DNA of 49,878 nt from Cudoniella acicularis (taxonomy: Eukaryota > Ascomycota > Leotiomycetes > Helotiales > Helotiaceae): positions 1 to 49,878 of the forward strand of contig JAAMPI010000229.1 in NCBI GenBank assembly GCA_013054445.1, written 5' to 3'. Below are positions 35,888-48,874 of this stretch, one piece after another. Position 1 is the first letter of the stretch. Each line of letters begins with the position of its first letter. A program made the translations under genes and the position numbers. The notes below the pieces were generated by a model. It did not search any database, was not told where the DNA came from, and saw only the letters and a program-made list of their open reading frames with translations.

Positions 35888-36397
35888 AGAGACGAGATTA
35901 AATGAGCATTTGGGTTGTATCATGGGCGAATGTGCATAACTGCTCTAACAATACGGCTATGGCTTATTTGCCTTGCTTAATTAAAGAAGACATTTGTGCC
36001 TGGAGACTTGATGTTTCCTTCAACGTGAGTTAACGACGGAATTTTGTCTTCTAGGGTGACGGAAATACCTCAAATACACCTCCAACTAGGGTAAGTATCT
36101 AAAGTGCTACCCAAGCAAATACCTTTGTAGTTTAGATATGGAATAGGACGGTCACTACTCATTCCTGTCACAAGTCATAGTACTAGAATGATTAAGGTTA
36201 CAAGTATTTCATTCCTCTTCTGTCATAATTTATACCATATTAAACTATTACAAACTATCCGATTCAAGTCTTTATCTCGTTCCATCGTAGTCACAAGATA
36301 GATCTGTAATATTTATCCGAGTGTCGCTCAAAATATTTGCCGAAGTAATTATCCTTGAGCATCCAAACCGTTCTCTCTCTCCTCTTCCCTCACACAC
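35888..36397. other. Convergent intergenic region
   Basis: These 510 AT-rich bp lie between the converging 3' ends of ERG27 and the hypothetical minus-strand gene. No coding or RNA gene was seen. Confidence 0.5.
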
Positions 36398-37819
36398 TCA
36401 CTTCGCAAGATACCTCACGAGCCTCCTCCAATCCTCCTCCCCCTTTTCATTCTTTACTCTCTCCATCCACAGTTTCTTTTTAATCAGATCTCTACGCACA
36501 GCAGTCTCCTGATCCGACTGCGGCCGCATAAAATCGGCCCCATGCTGTGGGAGGAACAGCACTTCCTCCTCAGTCCCTTTCTTCTCCCCCCTCTTCACAC
36601 AACACAACACCGACCTCCCCCTCTTGCCAACTTTCCGCGCTACTACCGGCCTCCACGTGACTACCTCATCCACGGGCACGTAGCTGAACCCGTCATCGAG
36701 CAATACCCATTTGTTGGGGAGCGACGAAAGGGCGCCGGCATACCACGAGATGTGCGAGCGGGAGATGTTGAAAGCGGGGCATGCGTCACGGAACGTAGTC
36801 ATGGCGGCGAGTTCGTCGGCGAAGAGATGGCGGTTGTGGGGTGCTGAGAAGGTTGTTTGGAGGGGTCTGGCGAGGAATTTGTAGCCTGGGAAGTCGATAG
36901 CTGCTAGGGTGCCGAGCTGGGGCTGCGGTTTGGGGTGTGCTAGGTAGGTGTAGAGGGGAAGAGTTGTGTTTTGTGTGAAGAGTGGTCTTTTGGCTTCTTG
37001 TTTGACGAGGGGTTCGACAATCTGGATTCGAGGCTGCCCTTGGGGCTTTGGGTAGACTCGTGTAACAGGGTCGATGGCGTCGTTGTTGTTGATCAGGCTG
37101 GGTTTTTGAGGTAGGAAAGTTGTAGAGATGGTGAAGGCTGTGCTTCTGGAAAAGCTCTCGAGGAAGTGGGCGCCACCGGTACTGGAGGACGGTGTCTGGT
37201 ATGGAGATTTGGTTCTCATTGTATTAGGTCTCACGGGCAGCTTGAGGGTAGGGACGCGGTCATGGTAAACGACCGACGATGCCGTAGATTGAGACTTGGT
37301 GTTGTCGATATCCTTGCTTCGGAGTGGCTCCCCGAATCGAATACTGCTCTGGCGACTAGAGGAGAATGTAACTAAGTTGGGGGCTGTAGCACCGCTACGC
37401 TGGTAAGAAGATGCCGAGTTTGAAGAAATCGAACTAGCTCCAGTGCAAGAATTTGCATAAGCGTCTGAGAACGGTGACGTTGGAAGTTCGACAGCACTGT
37501 CTTGGAAGGACTGTGTTGTCGATTTCCCGTTTGTGTTGTCATTTGTGTTGTTGGTGTTAATTATTGTGGCTTTCTTTCCAAGTTTCTTAGCCAAGTGGAA
37601 CTGTGAGTCTTCCTTGGGATTTTTCCTGAAAAGACCCTCTGCATCTTTCTTGCCATTGGGTTTTACAGCGACGAGAAAACACTGGTTATCGTGGGTGATG
37701 GCGTACACTCCTGGGACGGGGTCCTGGCTGAAGTGTAATTGTGGAGTTTTGTCTGGCTGTGACTGCCAGGTCCATGGAGCGATTGCCTTTTTGACCAAAA
37801 CTAGAAGATTTGGGGACAT
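36398..37819 (-). CDS. Hypothetical protein, 473 aa, unrecognised
   Basis: One exon, started at the ATG at 37819 (context GCAATGTCC). The open frame continues upstream to 38008, but that part is out of keeping in composition and is probably leader. I do not recognise the family. The protein has a conserved-looking N-terminal module (about 1-85, with WTWQSQPDKTPQLHF and PGVYAITHDNQCFLVAVKP). A long low-complexity Ser/Asn/Thr middle (about 90-290) follows. A globular C-terminal half (about 300-473) contains SWYAGALSSLPNKWVLLDDG and DEVVTWRPVVARKVGKRGR and ends in a basic helix. No signal peptide or membrane segment is evident. The size, single strong frame and non-random C-terminus support a real gene, likely restricted to fungi. 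Confidence 0.75.
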   Translation of the reverse strand: MSPNLLVLVKKAIAPWTWQSQPDKTPQLHFSQDPVPGVYAITHDNQCFLVAVKPNGKKDAEGLFRKNPKEDSQFHLAKKLGKKATIINTNNTNDNTNGKSTTQSFQDSAVELPTSPFSDAYANSCTGASSISSNSASSYQRSGATAPNLVTFSSSRQSSIRFGEPLRSKDIDNTKSQSTASSVVYHDRVPTLKLPVRPNTMRTKSPYQTPSSSTGGAHFLESFSRSTAFTISTTFLPQKPSLINNNDAIDPVTRVYPKPQGQPRIQIVEPLVKQEAKRPLFTQNTTLPLYTYLAHPKPQPQLGTLAAIDFPGYKFLARPLQTTFSAPHNRHLFADELAAMTTFRDACPAFNISRSHISWYAGALSSLPNKWVLLDDGFSYVPVDEVVTWRPVVARKVGKRGRSVLCCVKRGEKKGTEEEVLFLPQHGADFMRPQSDQETAVRRDLIKKKLWMERVKNEKGEEDWRRLVRYLAK

Positions 37820-38664
37820 TGCGATTATTATAAGCGTGGGCGGAATATTAAATAAATTGTTGCCGGAAATGTTTGCTAAGAACTTGAAAATTGTACAATA
37901 CGTTAAGCTGGGTTGTAATATCAGGGAACGCGAGGCGAGCAGTGACAAGTGAAGCGACTGTGAATTGGGGAAAAGAACAGAAAGCGCCGAGGATTTTAAT
38001 ATTGACACTGCAAGATTTGATAATCATGGGGCTCTTCGCTCCACGGAATAATTATGAATGAGTGATGGCATTATGCTGCAATATGTGCGAAAGCTATCCC
38101 AAAAGGCGTTGATTTGGAGCTATAAAAGCCCTCCCGTCAAGATGGAAATCTGGTACGCCATCTCAGTTTTCCAGGAGTAAAAAGCACAATCAAAAACAAT
38201 AACTAAGAACAGATAATAGCACTTGCCAGCTTTAAAGGTAGATCGTGGTAGGGCTGTAACAAATCGCAGTTCGAAAATCTATCGCGAGAGTATGTAGGAC
38301 CCCGTCTTCAATCCCTCAAAGACTTTGACGCGAGATTTACTATCCAGTAAGTAAATAAAACGCCTAGGTCACGAATAAAAGCCTTCGAATAAAGAAATCG
38401 AGAGATATGAGCCTGTAAATTTAAACCCCCTTGAAATATTCGGAAAGACCGATTGTCATATCTAGTCTCTTCCGAATATATCCCGATTTTAGCTTTTGGT
38501 CTTATCTCAACAACTTCACCTTCACATCGCATCGATTATTTGCACCCGCAGATTGCTGAAAATTTCATTGATCGGGGAGCATGTTACTTCTTTGGTACTG
38601 CCCTCGTTCATGATATCTAGCAATCCCATGCCCCATGCAAAGTGCCCAAATGAAAACCACCCAC
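37820..38664. other. Intergenic between the hypothetical gene and RPL32
   Basis: These 845 bp contain the promoter and leader of the minus-strand hypothetical gene (up to about 38150) and the 3' flank of RPL32. No gene is supported. Confidence 0.5.
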
Positions 38665-39358
38665 TCAAACTTCGGTCGTGACTCTGGCCTTGGGGTTCGT
38701 AACCTTAACACCCAGCTCCTTAGCTCGCTCAATAATAGTGATTCTCTTTCTCGATGAAACGGCGTGGGAAATCCTAAATAGCGTTAGTACAACCTCTTTC
38801 TGCTACTTTTGATCCCACCTACTCTGCGGCGAAGGTCTTGTGGTGCATAAGGAGGAGTTCGACATCTCGGATGTTGTTGACTAAGAAAGCCTTGTGGCCG
38901 GAAGGCATCATGTGGCGGGTTTTCTTGTTTGATCCAAAACCAATCTGCAAATTCCCAATCAGTTCTTTTCTTTAACCACTGCCTACTGGTATTGATGGAG
39001 TCCGTAGAAAATTTCCAAAATTCCCCTCGACACCCTTCTCAACCACCCAACTAAATTTGACGTACCGATGGCATGACCATTTGGCCCTTGAATCGACGTC
39101 GGACACGATTGTCAATACCCTTGGGTTTTCTCCATGATGCATCGACACATTTGTATGTATCGCTCTGATGTCTGTGGAAACGCTTCGTGCCTGTAAAATA
39201 CCACCGTCAACATCCATCTAACCAAAGCATCCCCACCCTGTCAATGCAGCTAAATCCGTTGAAGTCTTGGGATCCTGTCGCGCAAATTCGGAATGGGGGT
39301 CGGAAAGGTTGAACATACGCTTCTTGACGATCGGAACGTGCTTCTTGGCAGAAACCAT
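38665..39358 (-). CDS. rpl32: 60S ribosomal protein L32 (eL32)
   Basis: Four exons: 39358-39319, 39190-39066, 38944-38823 and 38773-38665 (introns 128, 121 and 49 bp). The product is 131 aa, the normal fungal length. It starts [20 protein letters not shown], continues through [15 protein letters not shown] and [20 protein letters not shown], and ends [21 protein letters not shown]. It is a structural protein of the large cytosolic ribosomal subunit. No single open frame covers it, so it is easily missed. A further intron is likely in the 5' leader (39429-39359, GTACGA to CACAG) with its acceptor directly against the ATG. Many introns in a short, highly expressed gene is usual for fungal ribosomal proteins. 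Confidence 0.96.
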
Positions 39359-39845
39359 CTGTGAGAGAGTCAGCCGCGAGATCAATGATACGCGATACAG
39401 TTATCTGAGGCTTTTGGGAATTATCGTACCTTGTCGTCGGTGCTGAGGTTGAAATGTCGATTGTCGATGGAATTTGTTCGCCCTCTAACTCTCGACAAAA
39501 TTGATGTTGGGTTTGTGGGATTTCTGTGCGGCAAGCCAGCCAATGGGAGGCTAGTCCAAGCCAAGGGCTATACTAGCACGTGACCATATCAATTTTAAAA
39601 CTTCGTGATCCATGAAATTATTCGATTTTCACAGGTAATGAACTTGCATTGCGGCTTAAGACAGAAATCTATTTTCATTTATCATTCTTTATACTGCCCG
39701 GTTTCTTTCGGGTTTCATGATGCAGCTTTCTTAGACTGCAAAGACGGCAAACAATGCCACCCTAACTCCCCCAAGCGGATCAAAGCATATAGGATCGCTG
39801 CGTGAAGACTTCATAAAAGCTTCGCAGCCATTTCCGGCTGCTAAC
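39359..39845. other. RPL32 leader and promoter; 3' flank of the DnaJ gene
   Basis: Contains the probable RPL32 leader intron (39359-39429), then about 400 bp of non-coding sequence up to the stop of the DnaJ gene. The 66-codon frame at 39605 has no recognisable product. Confidence 0.5.
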
Positions 39846-41282
39846 TTATTGTTGCGCACATTGTGCTTGCGCTCCCTCGTCATCCTCATCATCATCTTCC
39901 CATCCACCACCTGCTCGAGGGTCGCCTGAATTTGCGCCGAACTAATAATGTAAGCATTGGCATGTATGAGGAAGAAATAAGGTCACTTACATCTTCAATA
40001 TCTGCGTCAGAATCAAACTCAGCCTCATCAACTTCGCCGGTGATTTCAATGGGTGGTTCCGGTCCTGGAAGGATTTTTTTAAGACTGGCAAATGAAGCTG
40101 CGTCTTCCGTCCAATCACTATCTGGAAACTCAACCTTCACAACCAAGTACAGATCGCCCTTCTCATCAACGTTCTTGTTCCTGTGTGGCATACCCTCCCC
40201 TTCCACCTTCAAAATCTGCCCAGGTTTCAATACCTTGCCTTCAGGACGAGTGAGGTGGATACCGCGGCCATCAAGGTGCTTCAGAACGACTCTTGAAAAT
40301 CCGGTTAATGCTTCCGCCAAAGTAATGTTCAACTCGGCCGAGAGATCATCGCCAGCGCGCTGGAAGATCTCGTGGTCTTCTTCCACAAGAGTAAAGACAA
40401 TGTCTCCAGGTGTCTGATCCGGTACTTGGTCTGCTTCACCTTCGAGTGTAATTCGTTCGCCTTCCCTTGCTCCCGGCGGAATGAAAATTTCCAGGACCTT
40501 CTTTTCTGATGTTGTCCGCTTTCCTTTGCATCTCTTGCACTTGTCCTTCTCCTTAAAGACTTTTCCATTGCCCGAGCAAGTGTCGCATACCATTCTCTCT
40601 TGAGTGACGAGCCCAGGCCCAACTTGTCGAAGTCCAACAGTAATGCCATTGCCCTTGCATCTGTCACAGGTGTGAGGCTCGGCCCCCTTCTTTCCTCCGG
40701 ATCCGGTGCAAGACGTGCAGATAATGTTTTTCGTACTTGCAAACTTCACAGCCTTCCCTTTGTATAATTCCTCCAGGGTAACCTGGTACTTTTGCTCTTC
40801 ATCGCGACCTTTCCTTGGACGCCGAGGTAGACCACTTTCTCCACCCATTCCAGGCATACCACCACCCATGCCAAACATTTGTGCGAGAATATCATCTAGG
40901 TCTACCCCGCCACCCGTTCCCCCACCTCTGCTGGTGTCGAAGGCAGCCATGCCATGCGTATCATAGAGATGTCTTTTTTCTTCATCGTGAAGGATTTCGT
41001 ATGCCTGACTGACTGATTTGAACTTCAGTTCAGAAGCTTCTCGCTGGTCCTCTGGAACCTTATCGGGGTGGTGTTGCAAAGCTGCCTTTTCAAATCGTCA
41101 GCGAAGTGCCCAAGAAACATTGCTACCGGAACAAACCTTGTGGTATGCTTTCTTAATTTCGGATTTCGTTGCGGATTTGGAGATACCAAGAATCTCTGCC
41201 ATGGGTTAGAATTGCGACATTCAGATCTTCGGTGGTACTCGCCATAGAGATCAACCTCCTCAGTTGCTCCATTAGTAGCCAT
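39846..41282 (-). CDS. Type I DnaJ/Hsp40 co-chaperone with C-terminal CaaX box
   Basis: Four exons: 41282-41243, 41195-41137, 41085-39991 and 39941-39846 (introns 47, 51 and 49 bp). The product is 429 aa. Order: J domain (VDLYEILGISKSATKSEI; HPD at 39-41); Gly/Met-rich linker; four CxxCxG zinc motifs starting at about 156, 173, 200 and 216; the C-terminal substrate-binding domain; and an acidic tail (WEDDDEDDEG) ending CAQQ. The last four residues form a CaaX box with Gln, the type preferred by farnesyltransferase. The protein is therefore probably farnesylated and partly membrane-attached, like yeast Ydj1. Last-exon choice: only the TTATTAG acceptor keeps the acidic tail in frame. Intron 1 appears to start with GC (TATG then GCGAGT), since a GT donor breaks LYEILG. 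It stimulates Hsp70 ATPase. Ydj1 versus Xdj1 orthology is not settled. Confidence 0.93.
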
Positions 41283-43873
<2,591 letters not shown>

Positions 43874-44120
43874 ATGGGTTGATTTTCCGGGGCCAGGTTC
43901 AACGACTCGATGCAGGCTGAGAAGTAGACGAGTGTGTAAATGTATTTGTATAACATCTCTGTCATTGTCTGTTTGTATTTCTAGGCTAACGCCGTTTTCG
44001 TAAATCGTTCCTCCCACCTAAACGCCTCTGTGCTGTAACTGACGCCAAGCAATGCTCTCGAGTCATCAAGATTCTTTGCTGTTGCTTATTTTGGTATTCA
44101 TCCGATGCCACCCGCAGTGC

Positions 44121-45222
44121 TTAAGTTTCCACGAAAGTCCCAGTTGGAGGTAGTTGCGCCTGACTTACATCACCCAGGCCATTGAAAAGCTTCGCCTTGA
44201 TCTCTCCCGCCATCAAGCCGCTCACCTCCTCTCCAGCAATCTTGTTGCCATCCTTCACCGCCTTGTCCATCTTCTCGTCCACTGCCTTGTTTCCATGCGT
44301 CATTGGCCCAGCTCGCCCTGCACGTGCTATCATGTTGCCTGCCTCTCGAATCTTCGAGCTCAGATCAAGCATTTGCTTGCTGCTGTATTCGCGATTGGTG
44401 AAGAGGGGACTTTGGCTCAGCGTTTGTACCCAGTATTTGTTCCATAGCAGCTCCAACAAGTGTGTATCGAGAGAGCTTTTGTAGTGAGATACCTCCAATG
44501 AGTAGTACCGGCTGCTATGAGCGCCAAAATCCTCAATCTTCGCCAAAGGAATTGTCTGGTATCCGTCTCCTGCACCAGATTCTGCCGGCTTATAGTTGTC
44601 AGGGTACGTTCTGAAGGCACCAATTTCGACTTTGCCAGCTGAAATGGTACGGTCTGGATCAATGACTACGGCGAGAAAGGGATCGGAGAAGGTCTGCTGG
44701 GTTGCTTGTGTGCTGACATCAATACCACTGAGCCAACAACCGTAGCCCGGATGACTGTGATACCATCCCACTGCGTTCTCCAGTTTTCCCTGATCTCGAC
44801 AAGCTTGAAGATAGCCCACCATGTACTCGTTCGCTTCGTCTTGTGCATTGACTCGGGTTTCTGTGCCCTCAACCGGCAATCGAAAAGCATCGGTGACGAT
44901 GAAGGTGTCGCCTGAAATCTTGCCCTGCATCAGGCCCATAACTTCGAGTGAGCCTCCCGACCGTGCATGCATGACCATCTTGAGAAGTGCCACCGCTGAA
45001 ATTCGGACATTCTTGAAGTGATGGGGGTCAGCTCTCCATGGCTTTGCATCGTTTATATCTTTTTGTTCGGCAGTATCGTACGTGTACAGAGCATCTCGCT
45101 GTGGATCAACGAGCTTGATATTGTTGTCGAGCTCTGTTATCGATAAGATCAGCTCTCAAAAGAAACGAGAGGGGTTAGAGTGGGCCGAGGAGCTTACCCC
45201 ATGTCTTGTAGGCCGTCTCCAT
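44121..45222 (-). CDS. csn5: COP9 signalosome subunit 5 (JAMM deneddylase)
   Basis: Exon 1 is 45222-45198 and exon 2 is 45133-44121, with a 64-bp intron, giving 345 aa as modelled. CSN5 is the catalytic subunit of the COP9 signalosome and removes Nedd8 from cullins. In filamentous fungi it also affects development and light responses. The JAMM/MPN+ metal site is complete: Glu72 in LEVMG, then His134, His136 and Asp147 in [14 protein letters not shown]. The start [13 protein letters not shown] is recovered only by splicing. Near the 3' end GLGD is followed by GTAAGT (from 44169), a perfect donor. Read-through gives a 16-residue tail ending FVET. Splicing to an exon further 3' is possible, so the C-terminus is uncertain. 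It converges with the GluRS gene, whose stop is 247 bp away. Confidence 0.95.
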
Positions 45223-45725
45223 GATGAAGGTAACGTGCAATCCGCTACAGGCGCGAATTGTTTCTTCGTTGGAGGAGGGCTCTAGAAGATTGTCCCGCTG
45301 TTGGGGGTGTATTCCTGCGATCAAAAAAGAATGCACTGCAGCCTTGTATGCCCGCAGCTCTTTAGCGGGGTCGGCCTAAATTTAGCGGGCCTACCGTGAA
45401 ACGTCGAAAATCAGGCGCGGGAAGATCTGTTGCTAGGCCAACAGCCAAAACAGTACCATCTTCCTGGCTTGATCTCGAATGGAGGTGCAGCCCACTGTAT
45501 CCGCATACAAACCGCGAATTGCATGCAATACCACCTTTGATGAGCTGTTCAATCATTCTTGCAGAGGTTTCGCAGTCGCGATCACGTATCAGACACTGCT
45601 AAGCTACACAAGAGCCTCATCCTCTTCATTGCGGCCGGCTCATCCATTCATTCCTCGCTTCGTCGCGGTCTCAGGAACTGCAACGACATCATTGCAATCG
45701 ACGCGCACTTCTGTGTTCAGCAGCC
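45223..45725. other. Divergent promoter between CSN5 and ASE1
   Basis: These 503 bp lie between two start codons on opposite strands. TTTAGCGGG occurs twice, at 45361 and 45380, and could be a repeated factor site. No additional gene is supported. Confidence 0.5.
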
Positions 45726-48104
45726 ATGGACACCAGCTACCTGTCTTCGCAGGTGTCGACAATTATTGGCCAGCTCCACGGGCTCTTCGATGAGATAGGA
45801 GTTCCTAGCCATGAACGAGAAAGTCGGGAGGCGGAGGCAAGTTACCCTCGATCTGGTGTCCAGCAACCCTTCACTGACCTGAGCAGCTCTTCGCCGCACT
45901 CTCTGAGACTTTAAATAATCAAGTCCGACTGGTCGCGTCTGAGAAGAGTGAGATGACCGAGGAGGCTCAGCGAATTATCACTACTATCAAGCAAATGGAG
46001 GCTTCGCTGGACGACAACAAGGCGCATCATGAATATGAGCCTGAAGACGAAGATCTGAAGATCACATATCCATTGATCCCGTGCTTGCAACTATTGAAGG
46101 AAAAACATCTCCAAATGTCCAAATTGCACCGCGAGCGCTTCGAACAGGTCAAAAGTAAGCTCCCTGAGGTCCATTTCATACGATATGCTATGAAACTGTC
46201 GCTGATAATGAATAGAATTGGTACAAGCGCTGGAGTCTTACTCCTCCCATCTCGAAGCATCCTTCATCAGGATAACCTTACCTCCAACTGCGCCTAATTC
46301 AAGTGTCCCACCTACATTCGACCTCTCCCCAACGTACGTAACTGCACTTGACGACGAATTTACCCGAGTATATGAAGAATACACCCGTAGAGTCGCAACC
46401 GTCAAGGCGCTGTCCGAGAACATTATCCAACTCTGGGCGGAACTTGGCACCCCTCAAGCCCAAACTGACGGAATGATTGTCAAATACTATCGCGACTCCC
46501 CTGAACAACTTGGCCTGCATGAAGAGGATATCGCGAGGCTGCGGCAAAAGCGAGACAAGCTTTCTGATGAAAAGAAGGCACGCGAGAAGCGGCTCAGGGA
46601 TCTCAAAACCACAGTTGAAGCATTGTGGGAACGCTTGGGTATTGAAGAACACGAGAGAAAGAAGTTCTTGAATGGCAATCGTGGTTGTGGCGTTCGCCAA
46701 ATCAACGAGTTTGAGGACGAACTGTCGAGGCTCAACGAGTTGAAGCGACAAAATCTACACCTTTTTGTCGAAGATGCACGATACAAGTTGCAAGAGCTAT
46801 GGGACGGTCTTTATTTCTCGGAGGAAGAGATGTTAGAATTTACCCCGGCTTTCTCAGATGTGTATAGTGATGCGCTTCTTGAGGCACATGAGCAAGAGAT
46901 TGGTCGCTTGGAAGCTCTGAAGGAACAACGCGCCCCAACCTTGGCTCTCATTGAGAAGCATCGCTCACTTGTCAAGGACCGTGACGACCTGCAGGCTTCA
47001 AGTCAAGATGCGTCTCGATTGCTTGGTAGAGGCCAAAAAGGCGAGCGACGTGATCCTACACGGCTTTTGAGGGAGGAGAAGATGCGAAAGCGAATTGCCA
47101 AAGACTTGCCGAAGATCGCAGTAGATTTGAGAAAGGTCCTTGAAAAATGGGAGGATGAATATGGTCGACCATTCTTGGTTCACGGAGAGCGATATCTTGA
47201 CGAACTCGAGGCATCCGAGGTCAAAGCTGTTGTTCCTGGTCCCCGATCGAAGACACCTGCAGGTCCGCCACCGAAGAACCAGAAGGCTGCTCCTCCAAGT
47301 CGTGCAAACAGTGTGACCAAGGCACCACCATCGAGGGCTGGAGCCAAGACACCTGTAACTGGAGGAACCTTGAGACGAAATCCTATCGCTCAGGCAGCTG
47401 CCTCAAAATCACCATCTAAGATTCCGGCACGAGCACCTCTCTCAAATCTCAACCATGGTAACAACTCGCCTGAGCGTAAATTACGTCCTGAGGTCCGCCC
47501 AGAATCGAGGATAGATACCGATCGTACGATTCGAGGAAAGATGGGTCCACCACCTCGAGCTCCACCACCAAAGATGAGAGACCTGTTTGTACCACCACCT
47601 GCCCCAACTCCAGTATCGCACCCTCGGCCTGAGAGCGTTTTATCGAGTGGAAGCGTTCGACATGTATCGCCTGAGGATCCCTATGGATATCCGCAAGAGC
47701 AACGAAACCGACCTCAATCATACCAAGAACTTAAATCATCCATGCGTCAAAATGAACGATTTACACAATCGAATTCGTATCCAGTTGCGCCTCCAAGCCG
47801 GCAAACTTCGAACACATCCTCCGCCATTACCACAGTCTCCGGTAGTGAAAATTGGGAGACGTACTCCGAAGTTTCCGAACCTGAGCAAGACGCCAGCGAT
47901 GAGTATTATGCAAGACTTCGTGCTGCTCGAGGAAAGCGCTTCACACCTGATGATGGCTATGCTCCTCCACAAGGCGGACAAATGAAGAAGCAGAAGGGTT
48001 TGCCTCCGTACGGAGCTCATGCTGGCCATGGACTTATGGATGCACACGGCAATCGCATCGTGTCGGGTAGTGATGCTAACTGGACTGACGAGGACGCATT
48101 TTAA
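45726..48104 (+). CDS. ase1: Ase1/PRC1/MAP65 anaphase-spindle microtubule bundler
   Basis: Three exons: 45726-45836, 45887-46154 and 46216-48104 (introns 50 and 61 bp), giving 755 aa. It cross-links antiparallel microtubules in the spindle midzone during anaphase and cytokinesis. The N-terminal two thirds is coiled coil and spectrin-like helix, with the family signature around EHERKKFLNGNRGCGVRQI, and EDELSRLNELK, LFVEDARYKLQELWDGLYFS. The C-terminus (about 500-755) is Pro/Ser/Arg-rich and disordered, with CDK-type sites (RSKTP, GAKTP, SKSPSK, NSPERK), as expected for a protein controlled by Cdk1. Intron 1 appears to start with GC: the exon ends GCGGAG and the intron begins GCAAGT, with CACTGAC as branch point. 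Its acceptor is a GAGCAG tandem, so one Gln may be optionally included. Shares a divergent promoter with CSN5. Confidence 0.95.
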
Positions 48105-48874
48105 TGTTGTGTTGCAACTTTCCACATCTCTTTGCGGGTTTAGAAGGATAGATGACGGTACGAGGAACGGCTGATGATAATGATGACCTGGATACTATGA
48201 AGAAGAGACATTTTTCATTGTTTCAGCATCGACTATTGTTTCACCACATCCTTACCGGCTTATGCCTCACCTCGAAAGATTCGAAGTTTATTTCTTGTAT
48301 TTGGTTTTTTGGTATGGATCTGCTCTGTTCGATTACTTACTTTTCACGGAGGATATCAGCATCATGGCCTGAAATCCTTCCTATTCATCATTTGGTTGGG
48401 GGGTCTGAAGTTTTGTTGGCGTAAATGGATGGACTCACCACGGGAATTGGAGATGTATCAAGGCGTTTGGTGGTTCCGATAATTACATGTCTGGAATAGA
48501 ATTGAGACAAAGAATAAAAGATGTTTATCGCACATCATTGAGGAGGTTAGCGCAAATGCATAAGCTTCATATCATGCATGTCTTAGAATCCGCCACTTTA
48601 CCAGTTGAGGAAGCTCATTCTACATGACTTGACCAGTCATACATATCCCTTTCTGATCTGACTCTTCGTGAATATTATGATTCTATCGCGATTTCGTGTG
48701 TCCAACAAAGGGAAATATCCAACAGGGGAAGATATTGACTCATTAAGCTTATCGGCTAATTTTCTCAGCTCTGCAAGACTCATCAAAGAGCTGAAAAACT
48801 CAGCACTTCGCGAAGTATTTAACACACCCAGAATCCAGTCTGAACAAAATCTATTCAAATTCAAAAGCCACAAA
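48105..48874. other. Intergenic between ASE1 and the GNAT gene
   Basis: These 770 bp contain the ASE1 3' flank and the promoter of the GNAT gene. The 90-codon and 93-codon frames here are chance frames; the second runs through the GNAT start. Confidence 0.5.
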
